A stretch of 64,000 nt of DNA from contig NZ_JAPRAQ010000005.1 of the NCBI RefSeq assembly GCF_029989365.1, positions 124,001 through 188,000 on the forward strand, given 5' to 3'. The position numbers were made by a program, and so were the translations under genes. Positions 8,321 to 16,673 of this stretch are shown one piece after another. The notes under the pieces are model-generated. The model worked only from the letters and a program-made list of their open reading frames with translations, had not been told where the DNA came from and searched no databases. This DNA is from Bradyrhizobium sp. Arg816. GTDB taxonomy: Bacteria > Pseudomonadota > Alphaproteobacteria > Rhizobiales > Xanthobacteraceae. Position 1 is the first letter of the stretch. The number at the start of each line of letters is the position of its first letter.

Positions 8321-10654
8321 GTGTCGCACAAGCTTGCCCCGGCGCTCCTCGCCGCTCTCTTCATCGCGATCTCGTCTCTTTCCACCGTCCGCGCCGAGCC
8401 GCCGGCCGCCAACAGTGCTGCCGCCCTGTCGCCGGAGCAAGCCAAGCGTGCGCTGGAGACGCTCCAGGACGACAAAAAACGCGCGCAGATGATCGATACG
8501 CTGCGCGTGATCGCGAATGCGCCCGGTCAGCAGCAGCCCGTGCCCGCCGCGCCCGAGCAGAAATCGCCGATCCCGCTCTCGGCCGACGGCCTTGGCGCAC
8601 AGCTCCTGCTCACGGTGTCGGAAGAGATCGGCGAGATCTCGCGCCAGATCGCCGACGTGGCGCGGACGCTGACGCATTTCCCCGCCTTCTATTACTGGAT
8701 CGTACGGACCGCCAACGATCCCGCCGCCTACAACCTCCTGATCGAGATCGCGTGGAAGCTCGCGCTGGTGCTCGGCTGCGCCATTGCGGCAGAGTGGGTG
8801 ATCTTCCGCGCGATCCGGCGTCCGGTCGCCTTCCTGGAAGGACGCGTACCCCAAACCGCGCGCCTGCCGGCGCAGGTGCTGCCCATCGCCGATCCGCCGT
8901 CATCGGTCGCCGATGTCACGCCCGCGCCCGAACTGCACAAGCGCCGCCACAGTCTCGCACGTGTCTGGCAATTGCTGTTGCGGCTGCCCTTCGTGCTCGG
9001 GCGTCTCCTGCTCGAGCTGCTCCCCGTGTTCGTTTTCATCGGTGTCGCAACCGCACTGCTCGGCACGGAGATCGGCGATCCCGCAACCGTCCGCCTCGTG
9101 ATCCTCGCCGTCGTCAATGCCTACGCCTTCTCGCGCGGGCTCATCTGCGTCGTCCGGGCGCTGGCGGGGCCGTTTGGCCTCGTTCCGGTTCGGGCAGAAA
9201 CCGCGGCCTATATCGAGATCTGGGCGCGGCGCATCGTGGGCGTCGGCGTCTCCGGCATCGCCTTCGCCAATGTTGCGCTGCTGCTCGGCCTGCATCGTGC
9301 CGGCTATGCGGCGCTGCTGCGCATGGTGTTGCTGGTCGTGCATCTCTTCGTCGTCGTCATCATCCTGCAATGCCGCCGCCAGGTCGCCGAGGCCATCCGC
9401 GCGCCGGCGGAGCGGCAGGGGATCGCGGCGCGCCTGCGCAACCGCATTGCCGGCGGCTGGCACTATCTCGCCATCGCGCTCGACCTCGCGCTGTGGGCGG
9501 TGTGGGCGCTCAACATTCGCAATGGCTATTCGCTGCTGCTGCAATATTTCGTCGGCACCGTCGTGGTGGCGCTGATCACGCGCGTCGCCATCATGGTGAC
9601 GCTGAGCCTGATCGACCGCGGCTTCCGCATCAAGCCGGAGATCCTCCAGCGCTTTCCGGGCCTCGAGATCCGCGCCAACCGCTATCTACCGCTGCTGCGC
9701 AAGATCGTATCCAGCGTGATCGCGTTCATCGGCTTCGTGGCCGTGCTCGAAGTCTGGGGCGTCGACGCCATCGTCTGGTTCTATGGCGGTCAGATCGGCA
9801 GCCGGCTGATTTCGGCGGTGGCGACCATCGGCATCGCTGTGTTCATTGCTGCCGCCATCTGGGAAGCCAGCAACGCGCTGCTGGACCGCCAGATCAATAC
9901 GCTGTCACGCGACGGGCACTACGCCCGCGCGGCGCGCCTGCGCACCTTCCAGCCGATGCTGCGAACGGCGCTGCTCTGCCTGATCGCCACCGTCGTCGGC
10001 CTCACCGCGTTGAGCGAGATCGGCGTCAACGTCGCGCCGCTGCTGGCCGGCGCCGGCATCGTCGGCATTGCCATCGGTTTCGGCTCACAGAAACTGGTGC
10101 AGGATCTCATCACCGGCCTGTTCCTGCTGCTGGAAAATACGGTCCAGGTCGGCGATAACGTCAGCGTCTCGGGGCTCTCCGGCGTGGTCGAGAACGTCTC
10201 GATCCGCACCATCCGTCTGCGCGCAGGCGACGGCGCGGTGCACATCGTGCCCTTCAGCGCGGTGACGACCATCACCAATGCCAGCCGCGGCGCCGGCAAT
10301 GCGTCCGTCAGCGTCAATGTCTCCTATAAGGAAGACACCGACCGCGCCGGTCAGATCCTCAAGGACATCGTCGAGGAGATGCGCCGCGAGCCGGAGTTTC
10401 GCGCTGCCATTCGCGGCGACCTCGAACTGTGGGGCATCGACAAGGTCGATGGTGCCATGGTGTCGATCGTCGGCCAGATCCGCTGCACGGAGGCGGGCCG
10501 CTGGCCGGTGCAGCGCGAATTCAACCGCCGCATGAAGCTGCGCTTCCAGCAGAACGGCATCGAGGTCGCATCCCCGGTCCAGACCATCCTGATGCAGATC
10601 GCGCCGCCGGCTGATGGCGCCGCCAATCTGGCCCCGCGGCGGGCGGCTGGTTAG
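8321..10654 (+). CDS. large MscS-family mechanosensitive ion channel
   Basis: A 777-residue inner-membrane protein. It has an N-terminal export signal (residues 1-25, ending TVRAEP), a long periplasmic and multi-helix N-terminal part, and a C-terminal MscS core at about residues 560-700. The pore-lining helix with GxxxG spacing (LLAGAGIVGIAIGFGSQKLV) and the following beta domain (VGDNVSVSGLSGVVENVSIR) are clear. Length and layout resemble the YbiO/MscM-like branch, not small MscS. Start GTG 8321 has GGGA about 6 bp upstream and matches the signal peptide. The channel would release solutes on hypo-osmotic shock. Confidence 0.92.
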   Translation: MSHKLAPALLAALFIAISSLSTVRAEPPAANSAAALSPEQAKRALETLQDDKKRAQMIDTLRVIANAPGQQQPVPAAPEQKSPIPLSADGLGAQLLLTVSEEIGEISRQIADVARTLTHFPAFYYWIVRTANDPAAYNLLIEIAWKLALVLGCAIAAEWVIFRAIRRPVAFLEGRVPQTARLPAQVLPIADPPSSVADVTPAPELHKRRHSLARVWQLLLRLPFVLGRLLLELLPVFVFIGVATALLGTEIGDPATVRLVILAVVNAYAFSRGLICVVRALAGPFGLVPVRAETAAYIEIWARRIVGVGVSGIAFANVALLLGLHRAGYAALLRMVLLVVHLFVVVIILQCRRQVAEAIRAPAERQGIAARLRNRIAGGWHYLAIALDLALWAVWALNIRNGYSLLLQYFVGTVVVALITRVAIMVTLSLIDRGFRIKPEILQRFPGLEIRANRYLPLLRKIVSSVIAFIGFVAVLEVWGVDAIVWFYGGQIGSRLISAVATIGIAVFIAAAIWEASNALLDRQINTLSRDGHYARAARLRTFQPMLRTALLCLIATVVGLTALSEIGVNVAPLLAGAGIVGIAIGFGSQKLVQDLITGLFLLLENTVQVGDNVSVSGLSGVVENVSIRTIRLRAGDGAVHIVPFSAVTTITNASRGAGNASVSVNVSYKEDTDRAGQILKDIVEEMRREPEFRAAIRGDLELWGIDKVDGAMVSIVGQIRCTEAGRWPVQREFNRRMKLRFQQNGIEVASPVQTILMQIAPPADGAANLAPRRAAG

Positions 10655-10752
10655 CGCTCGGCATCATTTCCAGCTTGCCTCTGCCCGCACGGCAGCGTTC
10701 ACTCCGGCCCCAGCCCGCTGACAACATGCGGGCGATGAAAAAGGTGGATGGA

Positions 10753-11751
10753 ATGCAGGGGCTGTGGGCCGGACTACGCGGTCATGTGATCATCATTTGC
10801 GCGTTGATCGGATGCGCGGCGTGGACCGCGCCGGGCGGCGCCCAGCCGTTCCCGTCGCGCCCCATCACCCTCGTGGTGCCGTTCGCGGCCGGCGGCCCGA
10901 CCGACACGCTGGCGCGGATCCTGTCCGAGCGGATCGCCGGTCAGCTACACGCGACCGTCGTGGTCGAGAACGTGGCCGGTGCCTCCGGCAGCATTGCGGG
11001 CGCCCGCGTCGCGCGCGCGACGCCTGACGGCACGACGATCACGATCGGCCATTGGGGCACGCATGTGCTGAACGGCGCGATCTTGAAGCTGCCCTATGAT
11101 GTGATCGCCGATTTCGAGCCGGTCGCGACGATCGCGATGGGAACGCAGCTCATCGTCGGCCGGAAGTCGCTCGAGGCCAACAATCTGAAAGAGATGATTG
11201 CGTGGCTGAAGGCCAGCCCCGGCAAGGCGACTGCCGGCACGGCTGGTGCCGGCACGGGCGCGCATGTTGCAGGAGTCTTCTTTAAGGAGAAGACGGGCAC
11301 CGATTTCCAGTTCGTGCCATATCGCGGCGCCGGACCCGCCATGATCGATCTCGTCGCAGGCCAGATCGACATCATGTTCGACCAGGCCTCGAACTCGCTG
11401 CCGCAATACAAGAACGGCGCGATCAAGGCGTTTGCGGTGACTTCGCCGACGCGGCTCGCCTCCGCGCCCGACATCCCGACCGTCGACGAGGCGGGCCTGC
11501 CCGGCCTCTACATCTCCTACTGGCACGGCATCTGGGCACCGAAGAACACGCCGCAGGAGATCGTCACACGGCTTAACGCGGCCATCGTCGCCGTGCTTGC
11601 CGATCCCTTTGTCAAGCAGCGTTTCGCCGAATTGGGGCAGGAGATTCCACCTGCCGACCAGCAATCGCCTACGGCGCTCGGCGCATTCCAGAAGGCGGAG
11701 ACCGAGAAATGGTGGCCGATCGTGAAGGCCGCCGACATCAAGCCCGAATAG
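10753..11751 (+). CDS. tripartite tricarboxylate transporter substrate-binding protein (TctC/Bug family)
   Basis: A 332-residue periplasmic binding protein. The mature N-terminus FPSRPITLVVPFAAGGPTDT and the later PYRGAGPAMIDLVAGQID are hallmarks of the Bug/TctC family. ATG 10753 is chosen because AAGGTGGA lies just upstream and the product is of normal family length; ATG 10735 and 10726 are in-frame alternatives adding 6 or 9 residues. No TctA or TctB membrane subunit is nearby, which is common for this expanded family. The ligand (a carboxylate in studied members) is unknown. Confidence 0.9.
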   Translation: MQGLWAGLRGHVIIICALIGCAAWTAPGGAQPFPSRPITLVVPFAAGGPTDTLARILSERIAGQLHATVVVENVAGASGSIAGARVARATPDGTTITIGHWGTHVLNGAILKLPYDVIADFEPVATIAMGTQLIVGRKSLEANNLKEMIAWLKASPGKATAGTAGAGTGAHVAGVFFKEKTGTDFQFVPYRGAGPAMIDLVAGQIDIMFDQASNSLPQYKNGAIKAFAVTSPTRLASAPDIPTVDEAGLPGLYISYWHGIWAPKNTPQEIVTRLNAAIVAVLADPFVKQRFAELGQEIPPADQQSPTALGAFQKAETEKWWPIVKAADIKPE

Positions 11752-11913
11752 TCCTGCTGCGTTACCCTCGTCTCGCGCGCAAATGCGGGCTTTTCGCGAA
11801 ATCTCGCTGCGGTGCGAGATCACAATCGTGCCTTGAGTCTCTACGTCCTTGATCTCGGGTGAGCGCTGGCCGACAATGCTTGCCCTTCAATAAGAAACTC
11901 CCTGGGGGAATTC

Positions 11914-13566
11914 GTGAATAGACCTGCTCGGGTCAGCGCCCATTCGACATCATCCGACCCCGCGCACGGCATGACGCTGCTGCGCGATCCCTTGCTCAAC
12001 AAGGGCACCGCCTTCACGGAAGCGGAGCGCGATTCGCTCGGCCTGCGCGGCCTGCTGCCGCCCTGCGTGCTGACGATGGAGACCCAGGTCGAGCGCGTGC
12101 TGACCAATCTGCGCACGCTGCCGACGGATCTTGAAAAATACGTCGCGCTGAATGCGCTGCATGACCGCAACGAGGCGCTGTTCTTCCGTGTCGTCGTCGA
12201 CAATATCGACGAGATCCAGCCGATCATCTACACGCCGACGGTCGGGCTCGCCTGCCAGAAATACGGCCTGATCTTCCAGCGGCCGCGCGGCATGTTCATC
12301 TCATCGCGCGATCGCGGCCAGATCGCCGAGATCCTGGAGAACTGGCCCTATCCGGCCAAGCTGATCGTCGTGACCGATGGCGAACGCATCCTCGGGCTGG
12401 GCGATCTCGGCGCCAACGGCATGGGCATCCCGGTCGGAAAGCTCTCACTCTATTCCGCCTGCGCCGGCGTGCATCCCGAGCATTGCCTGCCGATCGTGCT
12501 CGACGTCGGCACCAACAACGAAGAGCTCTTGAACGATCCCTATTATATCGGCTTGCGCGAGCGGCGGCTCACCGGCGAGGTCTATGACAGCTTCGTCGAC
12601 GAGTTCATGCAGGCTGCGCGAACGACGTTTCCGGGCGTGCTGATCCAGTTCGAGGATTTCGCCAATCACTCGGCGTTCAAGCTGCTGCACAAATATCGGG
12701 ACGAGGCCTGCGTCTTCAACGACGACATCCAGGGCACCGCGGCCGTGGCGCTCGCTGGCCTGTTCTCGGCGTTGCGCGTCAATGGCGGCAAGCTCAGGGA
12801 TCAGCGCATCCTGTTCCTCGGTGCGGGCGAGGCGGCAACCGGCATCGCCGATCTCGTCGTCTCCGCCATGATGGCGGAGGGGATTTCCGAGGCGGAAGCT
12901 CTGCGGCGCAACTGGCTGGTGGATTCGCGCGGCCTCGTCGTCGGCGGCCGTGACGGCCTTTCTGGCCATAAGCTGCGCTATGCCCATGCCGGCCAGGCGC
13001 CGATCGCCGATTTCCTCACCGCGATCAAGACGCTGAAGCCGACGGCGATCATCGGTGTCGCCGCGGTCGGCGGCGCCTTCACGCCCGAGGTGCTCAAGGC
13101 GATGGCCGCGCTCAACGAGCAGCCGATCGTGTTCGCGCTCTCCAACCCGACTTCGAAGGCCGAATGCTCGGCCGAGGATGCCTACCGCTATACCGAGGGC
13201 CGCGCACTGTTCGCCTGCGGCAGTCCCTATGATCCGGTGACGCTCAACGGCCGCAGCTTCGTGCCGCGCCAGGGTAACAACTCCTACATCTTCCCCGGCG
13301 TCGGCCTCGGCGTCATCGCCAGCGGCTCGCGCCTGGTGACGGACGAGATGTTCATGGCGGCCGCCCATACGCTCGCCGATTGCGTTGGCAAGGAGGACCT
13401 CGCGCAGGGCAGCCTTTATCCGGCACTCCCTCGCATTCGCGAGGTTTCGGCCCGCATCGCCGTTGCGGTGGCAGACGTCGCCTACCAGCGCGGTCTCGCC
13501 GAGGGACCCGCTCCCAACGACGTGAAGGGCCTGGTCCAGTCCCAGATGTACGAGCCGCAGTACTGA
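11914..13566 (+). CDS. maeA: NAD-dependent malic enzyme
   Basis: A 550-residue cytosolic enzyme of the E. coli MaeA/eukaryotic type that decarboxylates malate to pyruvate. Visible residues include the catalytic Tyr106 in YTPTVG, GKLSLY (Lys176), metal-binding FEDF (E247, D248) and FNDDIQGT (D270/D271), and the nucleotide-binding GAGEAATG (303-310). Start GTG 11914 has GGGGGAA about 6 bp upstream. NAD over NADP preference is inferred from the family. It stands alone; the gap before it holds a small ATCTCGC/GCGAGAT hairpin at 11801-11820. Confidence 0.92.
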   Translation: MNRPARVSAHSTSSDPAHGMTLLRDPLLNKGTAFTEAERDSLGLRGLLPPCVLTMETQVERVLTNLRTLPTDLEKYVALNALHDRNEALFFRVVVDNIDEIQPIIYTPTVGLACQKYGLIFQRPRGMFISSRDRGQIAEILENWPYPAKLIVVTDGERILGLGDLGANGMGIPVGKLSLYSACAGVHPEHCLPIVLDVGTNNEELLNDPYYIGLRERRLTGEVYDSFVDEFMQAARTTFPGVLIQFEDFANHSAFKLLHKYRDEACVFNDDIQGTAAVALAGLFSALRVNGGKLRDQRILFLGAGEAATGIADLVVSAMMAEGISEAEALRRNWLVDSRGLVVGGRDGLSGHKLRYAHAGQAPIADFLTAIKTLKPTAIIGVAAVGGAFTPEVLKAMAALNEQPIVFALSNPTSKAECSAEDAYRYTEGRALFACGSPYDPVTLNGRSFVPRQGNNSYIFPGVGLGVIASGSRLVTDEMFMAAAHTLADCVGKEDLAQGSLYPALPRIREVSARIAVAVADVAYQRGLAEGPAPNDVKGLVQSQMYEPQY

Positions 13567-13652
13567 GCCACGGGCTCCGCCTCGGCTGCACCTAGGTCAG
13601 CACGGCGGCGCCATTTCAAGTGGAATCGCCGTTGCGCGGCGCGGTCGCTTAT

Positions 13653-13673
13653 GCGACGATCTGTAGCGTTACA
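13653..13673 (+). promoter_or_regulatory. candidate BlaI-type operator upstream of blaI
   Basis: The sequence reads GCGAC-N5-GTAGC (13653-13667) running into GTTACA, with TGTAGCGTTACA at 13662-13673. It lies 30 bp before the BlaI-family start. The same arrangement (GCTAC-N5-GTAGC followed by ATTACG) occurs as a perfect palindrome at 18765-18793. Autoregulation through such dyads is standard for BlaI/MecI repressors; binding here is inferred. Confidence 0.5.
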
Positions 13674-13702
13674 AGAAAACTCAATCCGCAAGGTCAGATG
13701 CC

Positions 13703-14095
13703 ATGGACGATCGTTTGCCCGAACTGGGCGACCTCGAGCACGAGGTCATGCAATTGGTTTGGGCCCATGGTCCCGTTACGGCCGAGGTCGTGCGCGAGCG
13801 GCTGTCGCGGCGTCTGAAGGAATCCACCGTCCGCACGGTGCTGCGCCGGCTGGAAGAAAAGGGTTATGCTCGGCACACCGTGGACGGACGCACCTATGTC
13901 TACCACGCTGCGGAAGAGCGCGCGCGGGTCGCGGCCAAGGCGGTGCAGCGTATCGTCGACTGGTTCTGCAACGGCTCGATGGAGGAAGTCCTCGTCGGCA
14001 TGGTGGACAATGCGATGCTCGACCAGCAGCAGCTGCGTACACTGGCCGACCAGGTGGCCAAGGCGAAGAAGGCGAGGGGAGTGAAGAAAGAATGA
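13703..14095 (+). CDS. BlaI/MecI/CopY-family transcriptional repressor
   Basis: A 130-residue winged-helix repressor with the family N-terminus LGDLEHEVMQLVWAHGPVTA and recognition-helix region LKESTVRTVLRRLEEKGY. In known systems the dimer sits on its operators until it is cleaved or released in response to a membrane M56 sensor-protease. That partner is encoded immediately downstream and overlaps it (ATGA at 14092-14095), matching the classic repressor-sensor pair. Start ATG 13703. Confidence 0.93.
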   Translation: MDDRLPELGDLEHEVMQLVWAHGPVTAEVVRERLSRRLKESTVRTVLRRLEEKGYARHTVDGRTYVYHAAEERARVAAKAVQRIVDWFCNGSMEEVLVGMVDNAMLDQQQLRTLADQVAKAKKARGVKKE

Positions 14096-16611
14096 TCGCA
14101 ACTCTGGCTGAGGCGGCGCTACGCTCCTTCGTGCTGGGAGGCGTCGTCTGGTTCGGTCTCAACCTGTTTCGCGTGCGCAATCCGCACGTCCACATGACGG
14201 CGTGGGTCGTCGTGCTGCTGGCATCGCTGGCGATGCCCTTCGTTATGCATTGGCCGACGCTGACGATCACCCGGATGCCTTTGCCGGTATCCGTGCCGGA
14301 TGATGTCCTGCCGGCCGACGTCTCGATGCTGGAGGCCGCGCAACCCGCGCTGCCGATTCCGCCGGGCGCTGCTGTCGTGGCGCCGGCAGAAGCTGCTGTA
14401 TCGATCAATTGGTGGCTGGTCGCCTCCATCGTCTATGCCGGCGTCGCCGGCGCGTTGCTGCTGCGGCTGGCCATCGGTCTCTGCCTGACCTGGCGTCTGG
14501 CACGCGCGGCAAGGCCGATGAGCGGCCCGCAGCTGATCGACGCCGACGTGCGCGTCAGCCGCGAGGTCGGCGGTCCCGTCACGTTCGGCTCGACCATTCT
14601 GGTGCCGCCGCAGTTCTCCGGCTGGGATGCGAAGAAGCGCCTCGCGGTGCTCGCGCATGAGGGCGCGCACGTCGCCAATCGCGATTTCTACGTCCTGCTG
14701 CTCGCCTCGCTCAACCGTGCAGTGTTCTGGTTCAGTCCGTTCTCGTGGTGGCAGCTCGCGCGTCTCGCCGAGCTCGCCGAGATCATCAGCGACGCCGAGG
14801 CGATCGAAGTCATCGACGACCGGTGGTCCTATGCCGAAATCCTGCTCGATGTCGCAACCAGCGTAAATCCGCGGCCGGTGGAGCTCGCGATGGCGCGGGT
14901 ATCGACCGTGCGCGCACGCGTCGAGCGCATCATCGCGGCCGCCGCCATGCCCGTCGCGGTCGGCTGGCGGAAGCGGCTGTGGATCGCGGCCGCGATCATT
15001 CCGGCTGTGATCGTGTCCGCCGGCATGATTGCCTATCGCACCCCGGATCCCGCACCCGTCGCTGCGGATACCGGCGAGGTGCCGGCCCAGCATTACCGCC
15101 CCTTCGTCAATTTCTACGCCATGGGTCCCGCCTCGGTGTTCGCCATCTTCCGCGAGGGCGACGACCTCTACGGCCAGCTCACCGGACAGCGCAGGCTGCG
15201 CCTGACGGTCGGCAGCGACGGCACCGCGGCCTACGCAGCCTCGTCCGGCGAGATCACGTTCCCGCTCGATGCCGAGCGCCGGTCCTCCGAGCTGATGCTG
15301 CGCATGAACGGCCGCGATATCCGCGCGGTCCGCATCGCCGAGATGCCGACGGCGGCCGCCGATCCGGCATCGCTCGACCAGTATGTCGGCTGGTACAGGA
15401 TTGCGCCGAACCGCGTGCTGATGGTGCGGCGTGAGGGCGATCGTCTCCACGTACAGGAAACCGTGCAGGGCCGGGCCACGCTCCTCGCCGAAGGTGCTGA
15501 CGTCTTCTCGATCCGTGGCGAGAATCTCCTGATCTTCCTGCGTGACGAGCAATCAAAGGTCTCGCGGGTTCTGGTGCAGAATTCGGTCTTTGGCGCTCGC
15601 CTGGCGCCGCGGATCGATGCATCGGTGGCTCAGGCGATCGAGGCGGATTTCGCGCGCCGCCTTGCGGAGGTTCCTGACAGGTTCAGGGAGCAGGTCCCGG
15701 TTGCCGGCGGCAAGGAGATGATTCTGCGCGGGATCGAAGATCTGCGTCGCGGCACGCCGAACTACGATCGGATGAGTGCGCCGCTGGCCGCCAAGGTTCA
15801 CCGGCAGCTCGGTGAATCGCAGGCGACGTTCGTGGCGCTCGGCGCGGTTGAGTCGATCTTCTTCCGCGGCGTCGGCCCCGGCGGCTATGACATCTATGGC
15901 GCGAAATTCGAGAACGGCACGGCCGAATTCCGCCTGATGATCGAGCCCGACGGCAAGGCCGGCGACGTCATCTTCCGACCCGACGGCAATGACGAGCTCG
16001 GCGGCATCGTCTCCTGCGCCGAGGAGGCGAATGTGCGCGGCCGCGCCGGCACTTCGCCGATCAGGATCATGATCTATAACGAGATGGGCGACGACATCCA
16101 GGTCTTCAATCTCGACGCCGATGGCAATCGCAGGATGCAGAGCACCGTCAGGCCCAACGTGTCCTGGGCGTCCACGACCACCGTGAACAATCCCTGGGTG
16201 ATTGCCGACAAGTCCGGGCGGTGCCTCGAGGTCCTGGTGCCGGGGCGGCAGACCCGATTCCACAATGTCGAAGCGTCGAACATCGGCGCGCGGCCGGGGC
16301 GCGCGGCGCGCCGCGCCGTTCCGATCGCCAATGGCGAGGAGATGCTGCGCCGCTATATCGAAGGCGTCGGCAAGGGGCAGCCGGACTACGAGCGCATGAC
16401 GTCGGAGGTGGCCGACATCACGCGTCAGCAGCTTCCGTTCGACCAGGCCATCCTGGCGCGGCTCGGCGCATTGCGCGCGGTTTCGTTCCGTGGCGTCACC
16501 GCGCTCGACAGCGATATCTATGTCGCCCAGTTCGCCAACGGCTCGGCGGAATGGCGCATCGGCGTCAGGAACGGCACGATCACGAAGATCGCGCTCGGAC
16601 CCAATTTCTAG
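14092..16611 (+). CDS. BlaR1-like M56 metallopeptidase with VHL-beta-like domain and duplicated C-terminal domains
   Basis: An 839-residue membrane protein, far longer than a bare M56 peptidase. The N-terminal third has several membrane segments and the zinc motif HEGAH (residues 189-193), with ISDAEAIE further on. A membrane helix at about 293-315 precedes a long, probably periplasmic region. There, a segment from about 657 to 717 (MIYNEMGDDIQVFNLDADG ... NPWVIADKSGRCLEVLVPG) resembles the von Hippel-Lindau beta domain. It is flanked by two copies of a domain of about 100 residues, at about 534-650 and 743-839. These share the signatures GKEMILRGIEDLRRGTPNYDRM and GEEMLRRYIEGVGKGQPDYERM, then FRGV...DIY...F.NG.AE. 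No penicillin-binding domain is seen, so the sensed signal is probably not a beta-lactam. The last residues, ALGPNF, also end the next protein. Confidence 0.85.
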   Translation: MIATLAEAALRSFVLGGVVWFGLNLFRVRNPHVHMTAWVVVLLASLAMPFVMHWPTLTITRMPLPVSVPDDVLPADVSMLEAAQPALPIPPGAAVVAPAEAAVSINWWLVASIVYAGVAGALLLRLAIGLCLTWRLARAARPMSGPQLIDADVRVSREVGGPVTFGSTILVPPQFSGWDAKKRLAVLAHEGAHVANRDFYVLLLASLNRAVFWFSPFSWWQLARLAELAEIISDAEAIEVIDDRWSYAEILLDVATSVNPRPVELAMARVSTVRARVERIIAAAAMPVAVGWRKRLWIAAAIIPAVIVSAGMIAYRTPDPAPVAADTGEVPAQHYRPFVNFYAMGPASVFAIFREGDDLYGQLTGQRRLRLTVGSDGTAAYAASSGEITFPLDAERRSSELMLRMNGRDIRAVRIAEMPTAAADPASLDQYVGWYRIAPNRVLMVRREGDRLHVQETVQGRATLLAEGADVFSIRGENLLIFLRDEQSKVSRVLVQNSVFGARLAPRIDASVAQAIEADFARRLAEVPDRFREQVPVAGGKEMILRGIEDLRRGTPNYDRMSAPLAAKVHRQLGESQATFVALGAVESIFFRGVGPGGYDIYGAKFENGTAEFRLMIEPDGKAGDVIFRPDGNDELGGIVSCAEEANVRGRAGTSPIRIMIYNEMGDDIQVFNLDADGNRRMQSTVRPNVSWASTTTVNNPWVIADKSGRCLEVLVPGRQTRFHNVEASNIGARPGRAARRAVPIANGEEMLRRYIEGVGKGQPDYERMTSEVADITRQQLPFDQAILARLGALRAVSFRGVTALDSDIYVAQFANGSAEWRIGVRNGTITKIALGPNF

Positions 16612-16624
16612 CGGTTCACATCTG

Positions 16625-16663
16625 CCGCAGGAGTGCCTGCTCGGATTTGTGGTGCTCCTGCGG
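16625..16663 (+). terminator. hairpin after the M56 gene, no U-tract
   Basis: Arms CCGCAGGAG (16625-16633) and CTCCTGCGG (16655-16663) flank a 21-nt loop in the 62-bp gap before the serine hydrolase. Without a T-run it is more likely an mRNA-stability or partial-attenuation structure than a full terminator. Confidence 0.4.
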
Positions 16664-16673
16664 AGACTGCGGA

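Noticed and set aside
7930..8475. 181-residue minus-strand frame in the 8-kb gap
   Set aside because: It overlaps the start of the MscS-family gene, includes translation of the CCGTCATTCCGGG hairpin and has no family features.
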